DNA of 64,000 nt from Solibacillus sp. FSL H8-0538 (GCF_038003525.1 NZ_JBBOPI010000001.1:1851001-1915000); one strand, 5' to 3'. Positions 45,386 to 54,534 are shown, numbered from the stretch's first letter. Numbers and translations are program-made. Notes: generated by a model not told the origin, from the sequence alone.

Positions 45386-45426
45386 TGCGGTTGTTATGCA
45401 TCTTTTTATACAACTACGATTGAAGC

Positions 45427-45750
45427 CCTTGTAGGATAAGGAATCTGCTATTTCTAGTGAAAAATGCACTAACGCACATTCTGCATAAAATATTGCATAA
45501 GGAGCTATTTTTCTTAACGTTTTAAATTCGCGTTTTTCTGTCGGACCCCAATAAGCAAACTAACAATGGCATTCGTTTAGGTATGAAGCGAAATAACTCA
45601 GATCTACGGCTTCTTCTAAAACTGTACTTGGATCATTTTGCAAAATAACTTAATTTGCTCATGCAGCGTATTTTAGTAAGTTAATGGCCGCTTCTTAATA
45701 AATATTGGGAGGGGTGTGACAAGAGTGATTGTCACGCCTCTTTTTAGCGA
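45427..45750. other. gene-free stretch ending in an orphan terminator
   Basis: No credible gene. The strong terminator AGGGGTGTGACAA...TTGTCACGCCTCTTTTT (45712-45749) reads rightward with no gene in front of it. A minus-strand fragment at about 45557-45640 reads LQNDPSTVLEEAVDLSYFAS and ends in a stop after YLNECHC; it has no start. Both suggest decayed genes. Confidence 0.5.
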
Positions 45751-45779
45751 ATGTGAAAGTGTACTTTTCAAATGTAATT

Positions 45780-46382
45780 TTAAAACAAACTAATGAGTAA
45801 ATAAACAGCTGTTCCCCATATAAATACAGCTGATAATTTATTAAATAACACAAACACAGCCGCGCCGATTTGCATTTTCTTTAGAAGTGCCCCTGCAATC
45901 GTAAGTCCGAAAAACCAGAGCCAAGACACGACGATACACGTCAGCATGAACAATACTTGCTGTTGCCCGCTATATTTTAAAGCGCTTGTCCCAATGACAC
46001 CAATTGTATCAAGCAAGGCATGTGGATTCAGCAAAGAAACGGACAGCGCAAACACAATTTGTTTCCTAATTGGCAATGCTTCTTTCCCTTCTAAGCTCGC
46101 AGCACCAGAGCTCCAAATGACCTTCCCCATATAAAGTAAAAAGATAATCCCGCCAACAAGTAAGATGAGACGGATCCACTCAAACTGTAAAACGATAACG
46201 GATAGGCCAAGAATCGCTAAAACAATTAAAATTGTATCGCAAATGGCGGCCGTAATTGCAGCAGGTAACGCCCTTAACAAGCTCGGTTGCGACACACCTT
46301 GTGTAAAGACAAACACGTTTTGAACGCCTAAAGGTAAAATAAGGCCAAATGCTAAAATAATACCGTGAAAAATTGGTTGCAT
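45780..46382 (-). CDS. LysE/ArgO-family amino acid exporter
   Basis: 200 residues, six hydrophobic helices. Family marks: GLILPLGVQNVFVFTQGVSQ near 13-32 (LPLGPQNAFV type), the conserved Asp in AAICDTILIVLAILGL and SLLNPHALLDTIGVIG near 115-130. Exports basic amino acids in characterised members (Lys, Arg). ATG after GAAGGGAAG. Single gene. Confidence 0.9.
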   Translation of the reverse strand: MQPIFHGIILAFGLILPLGVQNVFVFTQGVSQPSLLRALPAAITAAICDTILIVLAILGLSVIVLQFEWIRLILLVGGIIFLLYMGKVIWSSGAASLEGKEALPIRKQIVFALSVSLLNPHALLDTIGVIGTSALKYSGQQQVLFMLTCIVVSWLWFFGLTIAGALLKKMQIGAAVFVLFNKLSAVFIWGTAVYLLISLF

Positions 46383-46446
46383 GTAATTAACTTCCCTTCT
46401 AATGAAAATTGTCTCATACGTTGGGTTGTTCGACTAGATGGAAAAT

Positions 46447-46533
46447 TGGATAAGATTGTATAACTTTCCTATCCACATAAGGAAAAACACAACTCGCCCT
46501 TTTTTGGATGAGTTGTGTTTTTTTACATGATTT
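46447..46533 (+). repeat. R2 double-hairpin repeat
   Basis: TTGGATAAGATTGTATAACT then TTCCTATCCACATAAGGAAA, then the hairpin ACACAACTC...GAGTTGTGT followed by seven T residues. The second hairpin is a textbook terminator, here in the gap upstream of the LysE gene and downstream of nothing on that strand. Confidence 0.8.
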
Positions 46534-46775
46534 GTCTCAATCGGCAAGATTAAGATACAACTTATTTGAAGTTAAGCGACAATGGCACATATTTGTTTAT
46601 AAGTTGTATATTCAATTCGGCTATTTTAGATTTTCAACAAAATAAAAACATAGATTTTAATTCATCCTATTAAATCACAAGGTTGAATTACAATTTCTTG
46701 GGTTGCAAAACTTTGGATAATAAAATGTTAAAAGTGCTACAATAATGATCGCTAACCAACCGGAGTTTTTTCAAA

Positions 46776-47555
46776 TTAAACCTTCTTTTTCGCAATCCAA
46801 TAATGTGTAATGGCTAGCATGATGATCACAAATAGAAGTGTCATGACCAGACTCATCAACCACCCTGGTCCTGGACTCCCTGTAACTAGCATTGTTGTAG
46901 CGCGTAAACTACTACTAGCCGGAGTGAAATTCTCCAGAAAAGGATGTAAACTTGCTGTGAAACGACATAGTAAAAGAACGATAATACTGAGCAATGCAAT
47001 AAACGCTTGACTGTTAAAAATTGTACTTAACATCGTCACGAACGTAATGATAAACAGTAACCATATACAATAAAGTGCAAACGCCAAAATAACATGCGCA
47101 ATCGGGATTGCAGAAAATAAATATGCCGTGTATCCATATGACACCAAATACCCAATCGCCATACAAGCAGCTGCCAATGCATAATGCGTGACAATTTTAC
47201 TTCCTAAGTAGGCGATAATCGATACCGGTCTCGTCAAAATAAATGCCAGCATTCCACTCGCCTTTTCAGCTTGTATCACGCCCATCACTGCAACGACAAG
47301 TATGATAATGCCTAACTGGTCAAATTGTGAGTTCAGTGTCGATGCAAGCACCTCACGCCCATCTAGTTTGGTCATCGCTGGATCAATAGTGATACCGTCT
47401 ACACCACCAAGCGTTGTTAAAATGAGCGGTAAATAGTACATCATGATGGGTTGAGTAAGTCCTAATAGAATAAATACAATGGGAAGCCAGATAATTTTGA
47501 AATCGCGGATCATTTGTGCAAATTCTTTTTTACATAAAACAGCAAAGGTATTCAT
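46776..47555 (-). CDS. ABC-2-type membrane permease (YxlG-like)
   Basis: 259 residues, six membrane helices, with a large extracellular loop after helix 1 (~40-85) and the EKASGMLAFILTRPVSIIAYLGSK segment near 92-115 that is typical of ABC-2 permeases coupled to a single ATPase. Overlaps the ATPase stop by 4 bases. Gene order PLDc_N protein - ATPase - permease corresponds to yxlE-yxlF-yxlG of Bacillus subtilis. Substrate unknown. Confidence 0.85.
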   Translation of the reverse strand: MNTFAVLCKKEFAQMIRDFKIIWLPIVFILLGLTQPIMMYYLPLILTTLGGVDGITIDPAMTKLDGREVLASTLNSQFDQLGIIILVVAVMGVIQAEKASGMLAFILTRPVSIIAYLGSKIVTHYALAAACMAIGYLVSYGYTAYLFSAIPIAHVILAFALYCIWLLFIITFVTMLSTIFNSQAFIALLSIIVLLLCRFTASLHPFLENFTPASSSLRATTMLVTGSPGPGWLMSLVMTLLFVIIMLAITHYWIAKKKV

Positions 47556-48460
47556 ACGTCCACCACCAATGACAAGAATATTTCCTCAAGGGTTTCTTTT
47601 CTTCCAATCTCAAACTTACTAAAGCTAATATTTTGGTCAAGTCCGTATTGCAATAATCGCTGTGCATCAACTTCTAACGCCTGCACGACTATTTTAAAAA
47701 CATCCCCATCTTGTTCAACTTCTTTCACATAGGGTAACTTCTCAACCTTTTTTATCCACGGGAAATGTTCTTTTGGAATCGTAAAATAAATAGCAAATTG
47801 CTGATTCTGATTAAGCAGTTGAAGTTTCGTAGCATCTTCAATTTTTCTACCTTCTTTAATAACAACAAAACGCTCACATATTTCCTCCGCATCCGCTAAA
47901 ATATGTGTCGATAACAAAATGGTCGTTTCTTTTTTGATGTCATTTAGCAGGTTTAACACTTCTCTTCGTCCAATAGGATCTAACGCTGAAACAGGTTCAT
48001 CCATTACAATTAGTGCTGGTTTATGAAGTAGAGCTTGTGCAATGCCTAAGCGCTGTTTCATACCTCCTGAAAATGTGCCCACTTTGCTATGAACGTCTTT
48101 AGCTAACCCTACTTTTTCAAGAATACTTGGAATATCCCTTTGTAATTCGTCTTTACCAATACCTGATAGAGTACCCATAAACAGTAATGTTTCATATGCG
48201 GTCATCCAAGGAAAGAAATTTGGGTACTGGGGCAAGTAACCGATGTTCTGTTTCATCGCAGCAATCTTTTTCCCATTAAGTAAAATCTGGCCATCATCTG
48301 CAACAAGGATATCTGCAATCATTTGGATAAGTGTAGATTTCCCAGCACCATTTGGCCCGATTAGCCCGACACATTCATTCGTCTCAATTACCATTGAAAA
48401 ATGATCTACAGCTGTTTTATGTTTAAATTTTTTTGTAATATTATCGATTACTAATCGCAT
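47552..48460 (-). CDS. ABC transporter ATP-binding protein (YxlF-like)
   Basis: 302 residues. ATG at 48460 lies ~9 bases after AAGGAAG. Walker A GPNGAGKST near 35-43, Q-loop YLPQYPNFFPW, signature FSGGMKQRLG near 129-138, Walker B LIVMDEP, H-loop STHI. The C-terminal ~90 residues form the small accessory domain seen in two-component ABC-2 exporters. The first 20 bases overlap the upstream PLDc_N gene. Confidence 0.92.
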   Translation of the reverse strand: MRLVIDNITKKFKHKTAVDHFSMVIETNECVGLIGPNGAGKSTLIQMIADILVADDGQILLNGKKIAAMKQNIGYLPQYPNFFPWMTAYETLLFMGTLSGIGKDELQRDIPSILEKVGLAKDVHSKVGTFSGGMKQRLGIAQALLHKPALIVMDEPVSALDPIGRREVLNLLNDIKKETTILLSTHILADAEEICERFVVIKEGRKIEDATKLQLLNQNQQFAIYFTIPKEHFPWIKKVEKLPYVKEVEQDGDVFKIVVQALEVDAQRLLQYGLDQNISFSKFEIGRKETLEEIFLSLVVDV

Positions 48461-48695
48461 GTTCGTGTACTTCCTTTCTGCCAATAGCAAAGTATAAAAT
48501 AGGCCCGATTGTATTAAATAAAAGAATAACAATTGTCCACATGAGCACGTTTTCCCTTGTCTTTCGATGACGATATAAATCAATTAACGCAATCATAATC
48601 AATAAAAATGCTATTAGAAAAAAAGGAATAAGGATGGGTAAAATACTTCCCCAATCAATTTGCGTTAGTTCCTCAAAACCATAGTGTAATTGCAT
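48441..48695 (-). CDS. PLDc_N-type small membrane protein (YxlE-like)
   Basis: 84 residues. ATG at 48695 follows AAGGTGGTGATTTTT; the frame extends upstream through the palindromic operator. Two membrane helices and the PLDc_N end MWTIVILLFNTIGPILYFAIGRKE, also seen in YxlE and SigY-operon regulators. Probably a membrane accessory or regulator of the ABC transporter. Confidence 0.85.
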   Translation of the reverse strand: MQLHYGFEELTQIDWGSILPILIPFFLIAFLLIMIALIDLYRHRKTRENVLMWTIVILLFNTIGPILYFAIGRKEVHEHAISNR

Positions 48696-48708
48696 AAAAA
48701 TCACCACC

Positions 48709-48742
48709 TTATTGTTATCATTATCAATAATGATAACAATAA
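48709..48742. promoter_or_regulatory. 34-bp palindromic operator between divergent YxlE-like operon and regulator
   Basis: Arms TTATTGTTATCATTAT and ATAATGATAACAATAA are perfect complements around a CA centre. It ends 14 bases before the PLDc_N start and 142 bases before the divergent regulator. Likely the binding site of that regulator; it also contains GATAATGATAA, reminiscent of Fur sites. Confidence 0.65.
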
Positions 48743-48883
48743 CAACTGGCAATTGCACCACCATTTTTTCGCTGTACAAATCGGGAAATTTATAATATAT
48801 TTTTTGATAACGTTCTCATTTTTGAAAATAAAGATCAGAACTTGCTGATTTAACTACATTAAAATCGTTTGGAGGAACAATAC

Positions 48884-49426
48884 ATGCGGAGTAAAGCGGA
48901 AGTGTTAATGCATCCCGTAAGAATGAAAATTTTACAAGTGCTCATGCAAAATAAGGATATTGGCCTAAGTACATTACAAATGAGTACAATCATTCAAGAT
49001 GTCCCACAAGCAACTCTCTATCGCCATATTCAAATTTTATTGGATGAAAATATTATTAAAATCATTAAAGAACGGAAAGTACGCTCAGTTACTGAAAAAT
49101 TTTATGCTTTAAATGAGGATGCAGCGCGGCTTAACGAAGAGGATTTGAAGCGTCTATCAAAGGAAAAAAAGTTAAACTATATTTCCAACTACCAATTAGT
49201 TTTACTCTCACAATATCAAAATTATTTAGCTACACTTGAGAAAATGGAATCAGCTGAAGATACCTCAACATTTTCGCTAATAGAATTAACGTTATCAGGC
49301 GAGCAGTTTCAACAGTTTCAACAAGAGTTAAACGATTTAATGCTGAAATATTATAAAATGGACAGTTCAAATGAAAATGCCGAAACGAAAACGATAGCCG
49401 TAAACATTATTCCTAAGCCACAATGA
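48884..49426 (+). CDS. winged-helix transcriptional regulator (ArsR-like HTH_20)
   Basis: 180 residues. ATG at 48884 is 7 bases after GGAGGA; TTG at 48869 overlaps it. N-terminal winged helix about 4-75: LMHPVRMKILQVLMQ, LSTLQMSTII..VPQATLYRHIQIL, IIKERKVRSVTEKFYAL. The remaining ~100 residues are helical and may bind ligand or dimerise. Divergent from the YxlEFG-like ABC operon with the long palindrome between, so it probably represses that operon. Confidence 0.87.
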   Translation: MRSKAEVLMHPVRMKILQVLMQNKDIGLSTLQMSTIIQDVPQATLYRHIQILLDENIIKIIKERKVRSVTEKFYALNEDAARLNEEDLKRLSKEKKLNYISNYQLVLLSQYQNYLATLEKMESAEDTSTFSLIELTLSGEQFQQFQQELNDLMLKYYKMDSSNENAETKTIAVNIIPKPQ

Positions 49427-49462
49427 ATTAGTAATTTCAAGAATATACAGGAGAGCTCGGCA

Positions 49463-49502
49463 AAAAACGAGTAAAACTCATACAAAGTGTTTTACTCGCT
49501 TC
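49463..49502 (+). terminator. terminator of the winged-helix regulator gene
   Basis: AACGAGTAAAAC pairs with GTTTTACTCGCTT over ~12 bases; downstream is T-rich. Confidence 0.65.
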
Positions 49503-49525
49503 TACTTTCTCTTATGAAAGACCCA

Positions 49526-50161
49526 CTATTCTTTAATGACTAACCCCATTAACCCCGCCAGGTTAATCGCTTGATTTACTGACACTTCACAGCCGCGCAG
49601 CTTTTCCATCGTCACCTGAATTTCCCCGAACTCGGACGTACTAATATCGATACCTTTTAAAGATGTTTCCTCAAAATTAATGCCATCAATATTACACGAA
49701 AGGTACACCGTTTTAACGAGCGTACAGTTATAAAAGTCCGCATTTTTTAACATGGATTTTTCAAAAACAACCTTATTTAAACTGGCATCCCCAAATGTAC
49801 TTAAATTAAGGACGGAATTTTCAAATGACACGTTGCTTAATCGACCTTCAGTAAAATTAGCACCTAGCAGCTTGCAGTCTTTAAAGTGCACTCTGTGGAT
49901 GTTGGCCTGGCTGAAGTCCACATTCGAAAAGTCACACTTCTCAAACACGACATCCGTTAATTGTATACGCGGAAAAGCGGTATGCTGGAAAGTCGAATTC
50001 GTCACAATCATACTAGATAGGTCCACTCGTTCTATCGTTTCATAGTCAAAAGTAGCATTTGATACGTGGCAATGACTAAGTTCAGGATCCTCTTCCAAAT
50101 AAATATCTTGAAAACTCGCACTCACTAACTCCTTAGGTAATTTCGGTTGTTCTATTTTCAT
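49526..50161 (-). CDS. pentapeptide-repeat protein
   Basis: 211 residues made almost entirely of A(D/N)LXX-type pentapeptides (for example VDFSQANIHRVHFKDCKLLG, ANFTEGRLSNVSFENSVLNL), which fold into a right-handed quadrilateral beta helix. No signal peptide. The size is close to Qnr proteins (~218 residues) that mimic DNA and protect topoisomerases from quinolones. The two-domain Qnr layout with a single-Gly hinge is only suggestive here, so resistance is not established. ATG after GGAGGTG. Confidence 0.85.
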   Translation of the reverse strand: MKIEQPKLPKELVSASFQDIYLEEDPELSHCHVSNATFDYETIERVDLSSMIVTNSTFQHTAFPRIQLTDVVFEKCDFSNVDFSQANIHRVHFKDCKLLGANFTEGRLSNVSFENSVLNLSTFGDASLNKVVFEKSMLKNADFYNCTLVKTVYLSCNIDGINFEETSLKGIDISTSEFGEIQVTMEKLRGCEVSVNQAINLAGLMGLVIKE

Positions 50162-50237
50162 TTATTACACCTCCTCAATCTTTATATAACACTCGTATGT
50201 AGAGGTTACCACAACTTCGCCAATCTCCATACACAAC

Positions 50238-50280
50238 AAAAAGCAGCTGCCGAAACGATTTCATTTCTGCAGCTGCTTCT
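50238..50280 (-). terminator. terminator of the HMG-CoA lyase transcript
   Basis: On the minus strand AAGCAGCTGCAGAAATG...CGGCAGCTGCTT then five T residues. It lies ~250 bases past the lyase stop; the stretch between (50281-50531) holds no gene I can see. Confidence 0.6.
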
Positions 50281-50531
50281 GTTATCATCCAATTCATTGC
50301 AAAGAGTGATAAAGTACTTTTCTAGTATATCATCACCTTCCCCAAAAAGCGAACATTAGTTCTAAATATTTTTCTCATTTAAATTCTTAAATGTTAGGGT
50401 CGCAAGAAAAAAGCTATTCGAATGAGTAAATTCGTTTAGTTTCCATTAGCTATACTAAATACTGCACACAATACCAGTGTTGCGTTAAGAATTCTCCACT
50501 TGGACAATACCATGCAGTGCCAACACATGTT

Positions 50532-51407
50532 TCACCTCATCCTAAGCTGAAGCTGTAATAGTAAACGCTTCGTAAAAGCACTTGCTCTATACAGTGCTTT
50601 TTCATCAATTCCGGTATGGATACCCATACGGTGGAATAGCTCGACCACCTTTTCTGTTGCTACATTGCCAGTAGCGCCTAGTGAATACGGACAGCCTCCG
50701 AGACCAGCTATTGAACTATCAAACTTTGTAACTCCTGCTTGCAACGCGGCAATAATATTTGCTAACGCTAATCCGTTCGTATCATGGAAATGCGCAACAA
50801 ATGTCGTATCCGAAAATTGCTCCTTTAGCTTGGCAAAACGCTCATAGACGATTTTTGGATGCGCTTGTCCATTCGTATCACCAATAGAAATTTCATCTGC
50901 CCCATACTCCACAAAATGACGGACTACTCGTTCCACATTTGCATAAGGAATATCCCCTTCATATGGGCAACTAAAGCACATAGATACATAGGCGCGAATA
51001 AACATTCCCTGCTCTTTTGCTCGTTCAAACATTTGCGTACATTCTGTTAAAGATTCCTCAATCGACCGGCGGATATTATGTTGATTAAATGTTTCAGATG
51101 CCCCGACGAATACAGCAATTTGTGGTACCTTTTGTTCAATAGCAAGTTCTAATGCCTTACTGTTCGGTGTTAATGCTAAATACTTTATACCGCGCTGATT
51201 ACTATACGTCGACATTTCGCGTGCATCAGCCATTTGCGGAACCGCTTGTGGATGAACGAAGGAAGCCGTTTCAATTCGTTGGACACCTGTATTGGCGAGT
51301 AGATCGACTAACATTTGCTTCATATTCGTCGGTACAAACACCTTCTCATTTTGTAATCCGTCACGCGGGCCAACTTCAATAATTTCAACCTCTTTTGGGA
51401 AATACAT
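50532..51407 (-). CDS. hydroxymethylglutaryl-CoA lyase
   Basis: 291 residues. ATG at 51407 follows GGAGGTGAGG; the frame is open 30 codons upstream without a site. TIM-barrel HMGL family: EVGPRDGLQNEK near 10-21 (catalytic Arg, Asp), SFVHPQAVPQMADA, DTNGQAHP, VAHFHDTNGLALANI (metal His) and GLGGCPYSLGATGNVATE near 234-251 with the catalytic Cys loop. Cleaves HMG-CoA to acetoacetate and acetyl-CoA in leucine or mevalonate breakdown. Unusually, no leucine-degradation genes adjoin, whereas in Bacillus the gene usually sits in such a cluster. The next gene upstream is a dehydrogenase remnant. Confidence 0.92.
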   Translation of the reverse strand: MYFPKEVEIIEVGPRDGLQNEKVFVPTNMKQMLVDLLANTGVQRIETASFVHPQAVPQMADAREMSTYSNQRGIKYLALTPNSKALELAIEQKVPQIAVFVGASETFNQHNIRRSIEESLTECTQMFERAKEQGMFIRAYVSMCFSCPYEGDIPYANVERVVRHFVEYGADEISIGDTNGQAHPKIVYERFAKLKEQFSDTTFVAHFHDTNGLALANIIAALQAGVTKFDSSIAGLGGCPYSLGATGNVATEKVVELFHRMGIHTGIDEKALYRASAFTKRLLLQLQLRMR

Positions 51408-51534
51408 AGCCTCACCTCCAATAAGATTTAGGTTTTCAATAAATAAATCTGTTGCAGCGTGATTCAACTTGCCGGGTGAAATATTTCCGAAAGACAACTA
51501 TGCGCCTCCAGACTTTAATAAGTGGATCCCTTTA

Positions 51535-51831
51535 CTAAACCACAGCCGTTAATTCCATCGCGATGCTAGCCCCTTTGCCGCTCGTTATAGACCGCACTTG
51601 ATTAATATGAATATAAAGCGTCGGATAATCTGTTATAATAATCACTTCATGTGCCACGAATTTTTTAGCTTGCTCGAGTCTTGATGTCACACTGTTTATA
51701 ACAATCACCTTTTTACCAAATGATTTAGCCACTGCAGCTGCGTTTAACGCAAGCCCACCAGCCCGTTGAATGACGATGGTACCGCCGTATTTTAGGCAGG
51801 CTTGTTCACTTCCAAAATATACTGGGGACAA
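51535..51831 (-). pseudogene. remnant of a zinc-type alcohol dehydrogenase (NAD-binding domain)
   Basis: The fragment reads GGTIVIQRAGGLALNAAAVA, KSFGKKVIVINSVTSRLEQA, KKFVAHEVI and GKGASIAMELTAV. This is the Rossmann domain of a medium-chain dehydrogenase, with the dinucleotide loop changed (G-A-G-G-L-G to R-A-G-G-L-A). It lacks the catalytic zinc domain and the C-terminal end, so it is not functional. It lies just upstream of the HMG-CoA lyase gene. Confidence 0.75.
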
Positions 51832-52042
51832 CGCACAATTTGCGCTTATTGCAACCTTATTTAGTACTTTATAAAAATATTGATCCGGATGAATATTTTA
51901 ATGCGTTATAAAGGAACCGTGGAAATGTGGATACTCATGCGCCTCCTAACTAGAATATTCTATTTTTATATTATTATATCTAAAATTTACCATATGCGAA
52001 AATTCCGCTCAACATTCCCTCCTACTCCTTTTTTGGCAAGAA

Positions 52043-52221
52043 CAAAAGCGCTAAAGTGCCTGTTTAGCCCCGACAGCTGCTCGCGAGCCCGAAGCGAAAG
52101 TAAAGCTCCACCACTTTCGCCAGAGGGCAGACCGCGACCTCGAGGGGCTGGCGCTTTAGCCTAGACGTTGCATTTACTTTTTTAAAGTTATCCACATGGC
52201 GAAATTTTTAATTTCCTTAAC
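52043..52221 (-). repeat. R1 dispersed repeat (reverse orientation)
   Basis: The reverse complement of the 13.3 kb copy, with the AT-rich head at its right end (TTATCCACATGGCGAAAT...). The body is complete, with a few substitutions (AAGCTCCACCACTTTCGCCA). Between 51832 and 52042 no other feature is visible. Confidence 0.85.
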
Positions 52222-52223
52222 AA

Positions 52224-52252
52224 TAAAAAAAACCCGACAAAATGTCAGGTTT
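52224..52252 (-). terminator. terminator of the lipoprotein gene
   Basis: On the minus strand AACCTGACA, loop, TGTCGGGTT then T8, abutting the stop codon. Confidence 0.8.
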
Positions 52253-53213
52253 ACTCATAAACTGCAGAAATTAATTTCCATTCATTATTCATTTTTATAA
52301 CTTTGTATACCGCACGAATGTCCTTTTCTTCCACGTTATTTTGTAGTGTCGTTTTGCATTCCACGCTGTATAAATTATCACTAACATTTATTGACTGCAC
52401 AGAAAGCTCTCCTAGTTTGTAGGACTCGGTAATTTCTTGAAGTTGCGCAAGTAAATCATCCGAAGCAATATAGGATGAAATCTCCACATCATCTCCACTT
52501 TGTAAAAAGTCATTAAAAGTCTTTTGATAACGGTCTACAAACGCCATAAGTGCATCTGGGTTATAGTCAAATGTCGATTTCTCATAGGTTTCTATTTTGT
52601 TTAGTAATTCGGTTCCAATTACAGAATAGCTTGATAGCTGCTCATTTTTTGCATAACGCTCTTGCCATTTGAGCGGTTTTTCTTGTGCTTCGGCTAACAA
52701 GCTTTTTATCGCAGAAGGTTGCACTAGCGTTCGAGCTTCTTTTCCGTTCTGATGGTTTATTGTTGTTAGTGAAGCAAGCTCCGCGTCAGCAGTCAGTTCA
52801 ATTGCCCCAATGTCATTTACTACTTCGTTTAAACCGTCCTGCTTAGCTAATGTAAATGGTTCAATCGTTGCCGAATTTTTAAATGTTAATATGGCAATAT
52901 TTTGCGATTCATCAATTGCAACGACCTGTGCTTTTAAAATTTGACCAGCAGATGTTTCGACTAAAGCATTTGGATGCTCTGAAACGGCGCTAGCAATCGT
53001 CACAAGCCATTTTTTCCGTTCATCCACCTCAATAACAAAGCCATTTGTAACAGACGTCAAACCATATACGATGACTGCTGGTGTCACTTTCTCCTTTTGC
53101 ACAACCTGTTCTGTCGTTTCCGGAAAGTTCGAGCGTACCGAAAAATTTTCTTCATTGCTGCAAGCTGTCAACAACATGGCGACAAGGACTATCAATACAA
53201 CTTTATTATTCAT
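52251..53213 (-). CDS. lipoprotein with a degenerate trypsin-like domain
   Basis: 320 residues. ATG at 53213 after GGGGTGA. Signal peptide MNNKVVLIVLVAMLLTAC with lipobox LTAC, so lipid-anchored outside the membrane. Residues ~45-150 follow the strand order of HtrA-like proteases (NGFVIEV, WLVTIASAV, ILKAQVVAIDESQNIAILTF), but the His-Asp-Ser triad is not recognisable. The C-terminal ~150 residues resemble an NTF2-like/TcaA-type domain. Could be a non-enzymatic envelope sensor; function unknown. Immediately upstream lies an R2 repeat. Confidence 0.75.
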   Translation of the reverse strand: MNNKVVLIVLVAMLLTACSNEENFSVRSNFPETTEQVVQKEKVTPAVIVYGLTSVTNGFVIEVDERKKWLVTIASAVSEHPNALVETSAGQILKAQVVAIDESQNIAILTFKNSATIEPFTLAKQDGLNEVVNDIGAIELTADAELASLTTINHQNGKEARTLVQPSAIKSLLAEAQEKPLKWQERYAKNEQLSSYSVIGTELLNKIETYEKSTFDYNPDALMAFVDRYQKTFNDFLQSGDDVEISSYIASDDLLAQLQEITESYKLGELSVQSINVSDNLYSVECKTTLQNNVEEKDIRAVYKVIKMNNEWKLISAVYE

Positions 53214-53230
53214 ATTACTATTCACCCCAT

Positions 53231-53320
53231 TTAGAAAGACATATATTGCCCTAAAATAGGCCGATATGATGTCCTCTCTCAAGCGGATATGCTCAAATTT
53301 CTACTTTCCTATCCACTAAA
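53231..53320 (-). repeat. R2 double-hairpin repeat, diverged (reverse orientation)
   Basis: Ends TTTAGAAAGACATATATTGC on the left and CTTTCCTATCCACTAAAA on the right, with GATGTCCT in the centre as in the other copies. The first hairpin is longer and the second shortened. Located between the lipoprotein and MFS genes. Confidence 0.65.
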
Positions 53321-53321
53321 A

Positions 53322-53350
53322 AAAGCAATCCTCATGACGAGGACTGCTCC
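53322..53350 (-). terminator. terminator of the MFS gene
   Basis: On the minus strand AGCAGTCCTCGTCATGAGGA-TTGCT followed by seven T residues. Confidence 0.8.
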
Positions 53351-53352
53351 TA

Positions 53353-54534
53353 TTATACACGACGTTTTTGTTGTTGCATGACGAAAATTGATATAAACAT
53401 CAGAATAAATAACCCAACAAAAATTACTTTCGTATAGGCATGTGTGCCAGTTGCATCAAACACAACACCGATAACAAGCGGCAGAATAGCGCTCATCATG
53501 AATCCGCCTGACAATACCATGGAACTCCATTCATTTGCCTCACGATTATTGCGTGCCTCATCAAGTGGTAACATTAAGCCAATTGGGAATAACCCACTTA
53601 ATGCGGCACCTAAAATCATTGCGCCCAACCAAATTGACCAGCTTGTATCAATAAATAATACTAGTGCGCCAACCAGCCCTAATGTAATTAATCCAAATAG
53701 CCAACTAATACGGTTTGGATATTTGCCAACTAACATTGGAATCGCAATATTCCCCATCAATTGGACAATCGACATCGTTGTTAATACTGAACCAGCTGTT
53801 AATAACGTCATCCCCTGCTCCATTGCCATCGACGATAACCACGTCGTTAAGCTGAAGAATAATGATGTTTGTAAGCCAAAGTAAATTAAAATAAGCCAAG
53901 CTGATTTAGTTTTCCATGGATTACGCGCTTCATCTTCCACAACATGTTCAGCTGTTATTGGTTCTTTCTTGGCTGCAGCAATTGTCCACACAATAATCGC
54001 TACAATTGCTAAAACACCCCAAATACTTAGTGCAATCGGCCAGTTGTTATCGAAGATTTTATAAAATACGCCCGTAAGTCCTGCACTAATTGTAGCACCA
54101 GCCCCCATAGCAAACGAATAAAGTCCGATTACTGGAGCCATTTTGTCACCAAATTTTTCTTTAATAAATGCATTAATCATCGGGCTAATAATAGCAATCG
54201 AAAAACCAGCAATAAAGCTTGTCATAATTAATCCCATATAACTATCAAACAGGATACGAGCAAAAGTCGCACTCGCGATACATAAAACTAAGCCATTAAT
54301 TGCGGCGCGGTAGCCAAATTTTTTTTGGAATGGTACCGCTAGTGGCGCAAAAAGCCCCATACAAAACACCGGAATCGATGTTAATAAACTCATTTTGGTA
54401 CTTGATACGCCCAGATCCTCACCAATCGTACTAAGTAGTGGTCCGATTGACGTTACGGCTGGTCGTAAATTTAAGGAAACTAAAAAGATTGCAATGAACA
54501 CAATCCATAATTTCCAACTTTTCATCTGTTGCAT
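53353..54534 (-). CDS. MFS transporter, CynX/NimT type
   Basis: 393 residues, 12 membrane helices. The N-terminal signature SLNLRPAVTSIGPLLSTI near 20-37 is typical of the cyanate/nitroimidazole CynX-NimT branch. The central loop is short and charged (AKKEPITAEHVVEDEARNPWK). The substrate of most members is unknown. ATG start; the upstream site is AGCGAGGAGC. Confidence 0.88.
   Translation of the reverse strand: MQQMKSWKLWIVFIAIFLVSLNLRPAVTSIGPLLSTIGEDLGVSSTKMSLLTSIPVFCMGLFAPLAVPFQKKFGYRAAINGLVLCIASATFARILFDSYMGLIMTSFIAGFSIAIISPMINAFIKEKFGDKMAPVIGLYSFAMGAGATISAGLTGVFYKIFDNNWPIALSIWGVLAIVAIIVWTIAAAKKEPITAEHVVEDEARNPWKTKSAWLILIYFGLQTSLFFSLTTWLSSMAMEQGMTLLTAGSVLTTMSIVQLMGNIAIPMLVGKYPNRISWLFGLITLGLVGALVLFIDTSWSIWLGAMILGAALSGLFPIGLMLPLDEARNNREANEWSSMVLSGGFMMSAILPLVIGVVFDATGTHAYTKVIFVGLFILMFISIFVMQQQKRRV

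Noticed and set aside
45557-45640. Minus-strand fragment LQNDPSTVLEEAVDLSYFAS as a gene
   Set aside because: No start codon or ribosome site and stops on both sides; mentioned only as possible decay.
48712-48739. Palindrome as a Fur box
   Set aside because: Contains GATAATGATAA but the spacing differs from the 7-1-7 consensus; kept only as a possibility under the operator entry.
49526-50161. Calling the pentapeptide-repeat gene a Qnr quinolone-resistance determinant
   Set aside because: Length is similar, but diagnostic Qnr features cannot be confirmed by eye; many pentapeptide proteins have other roles.
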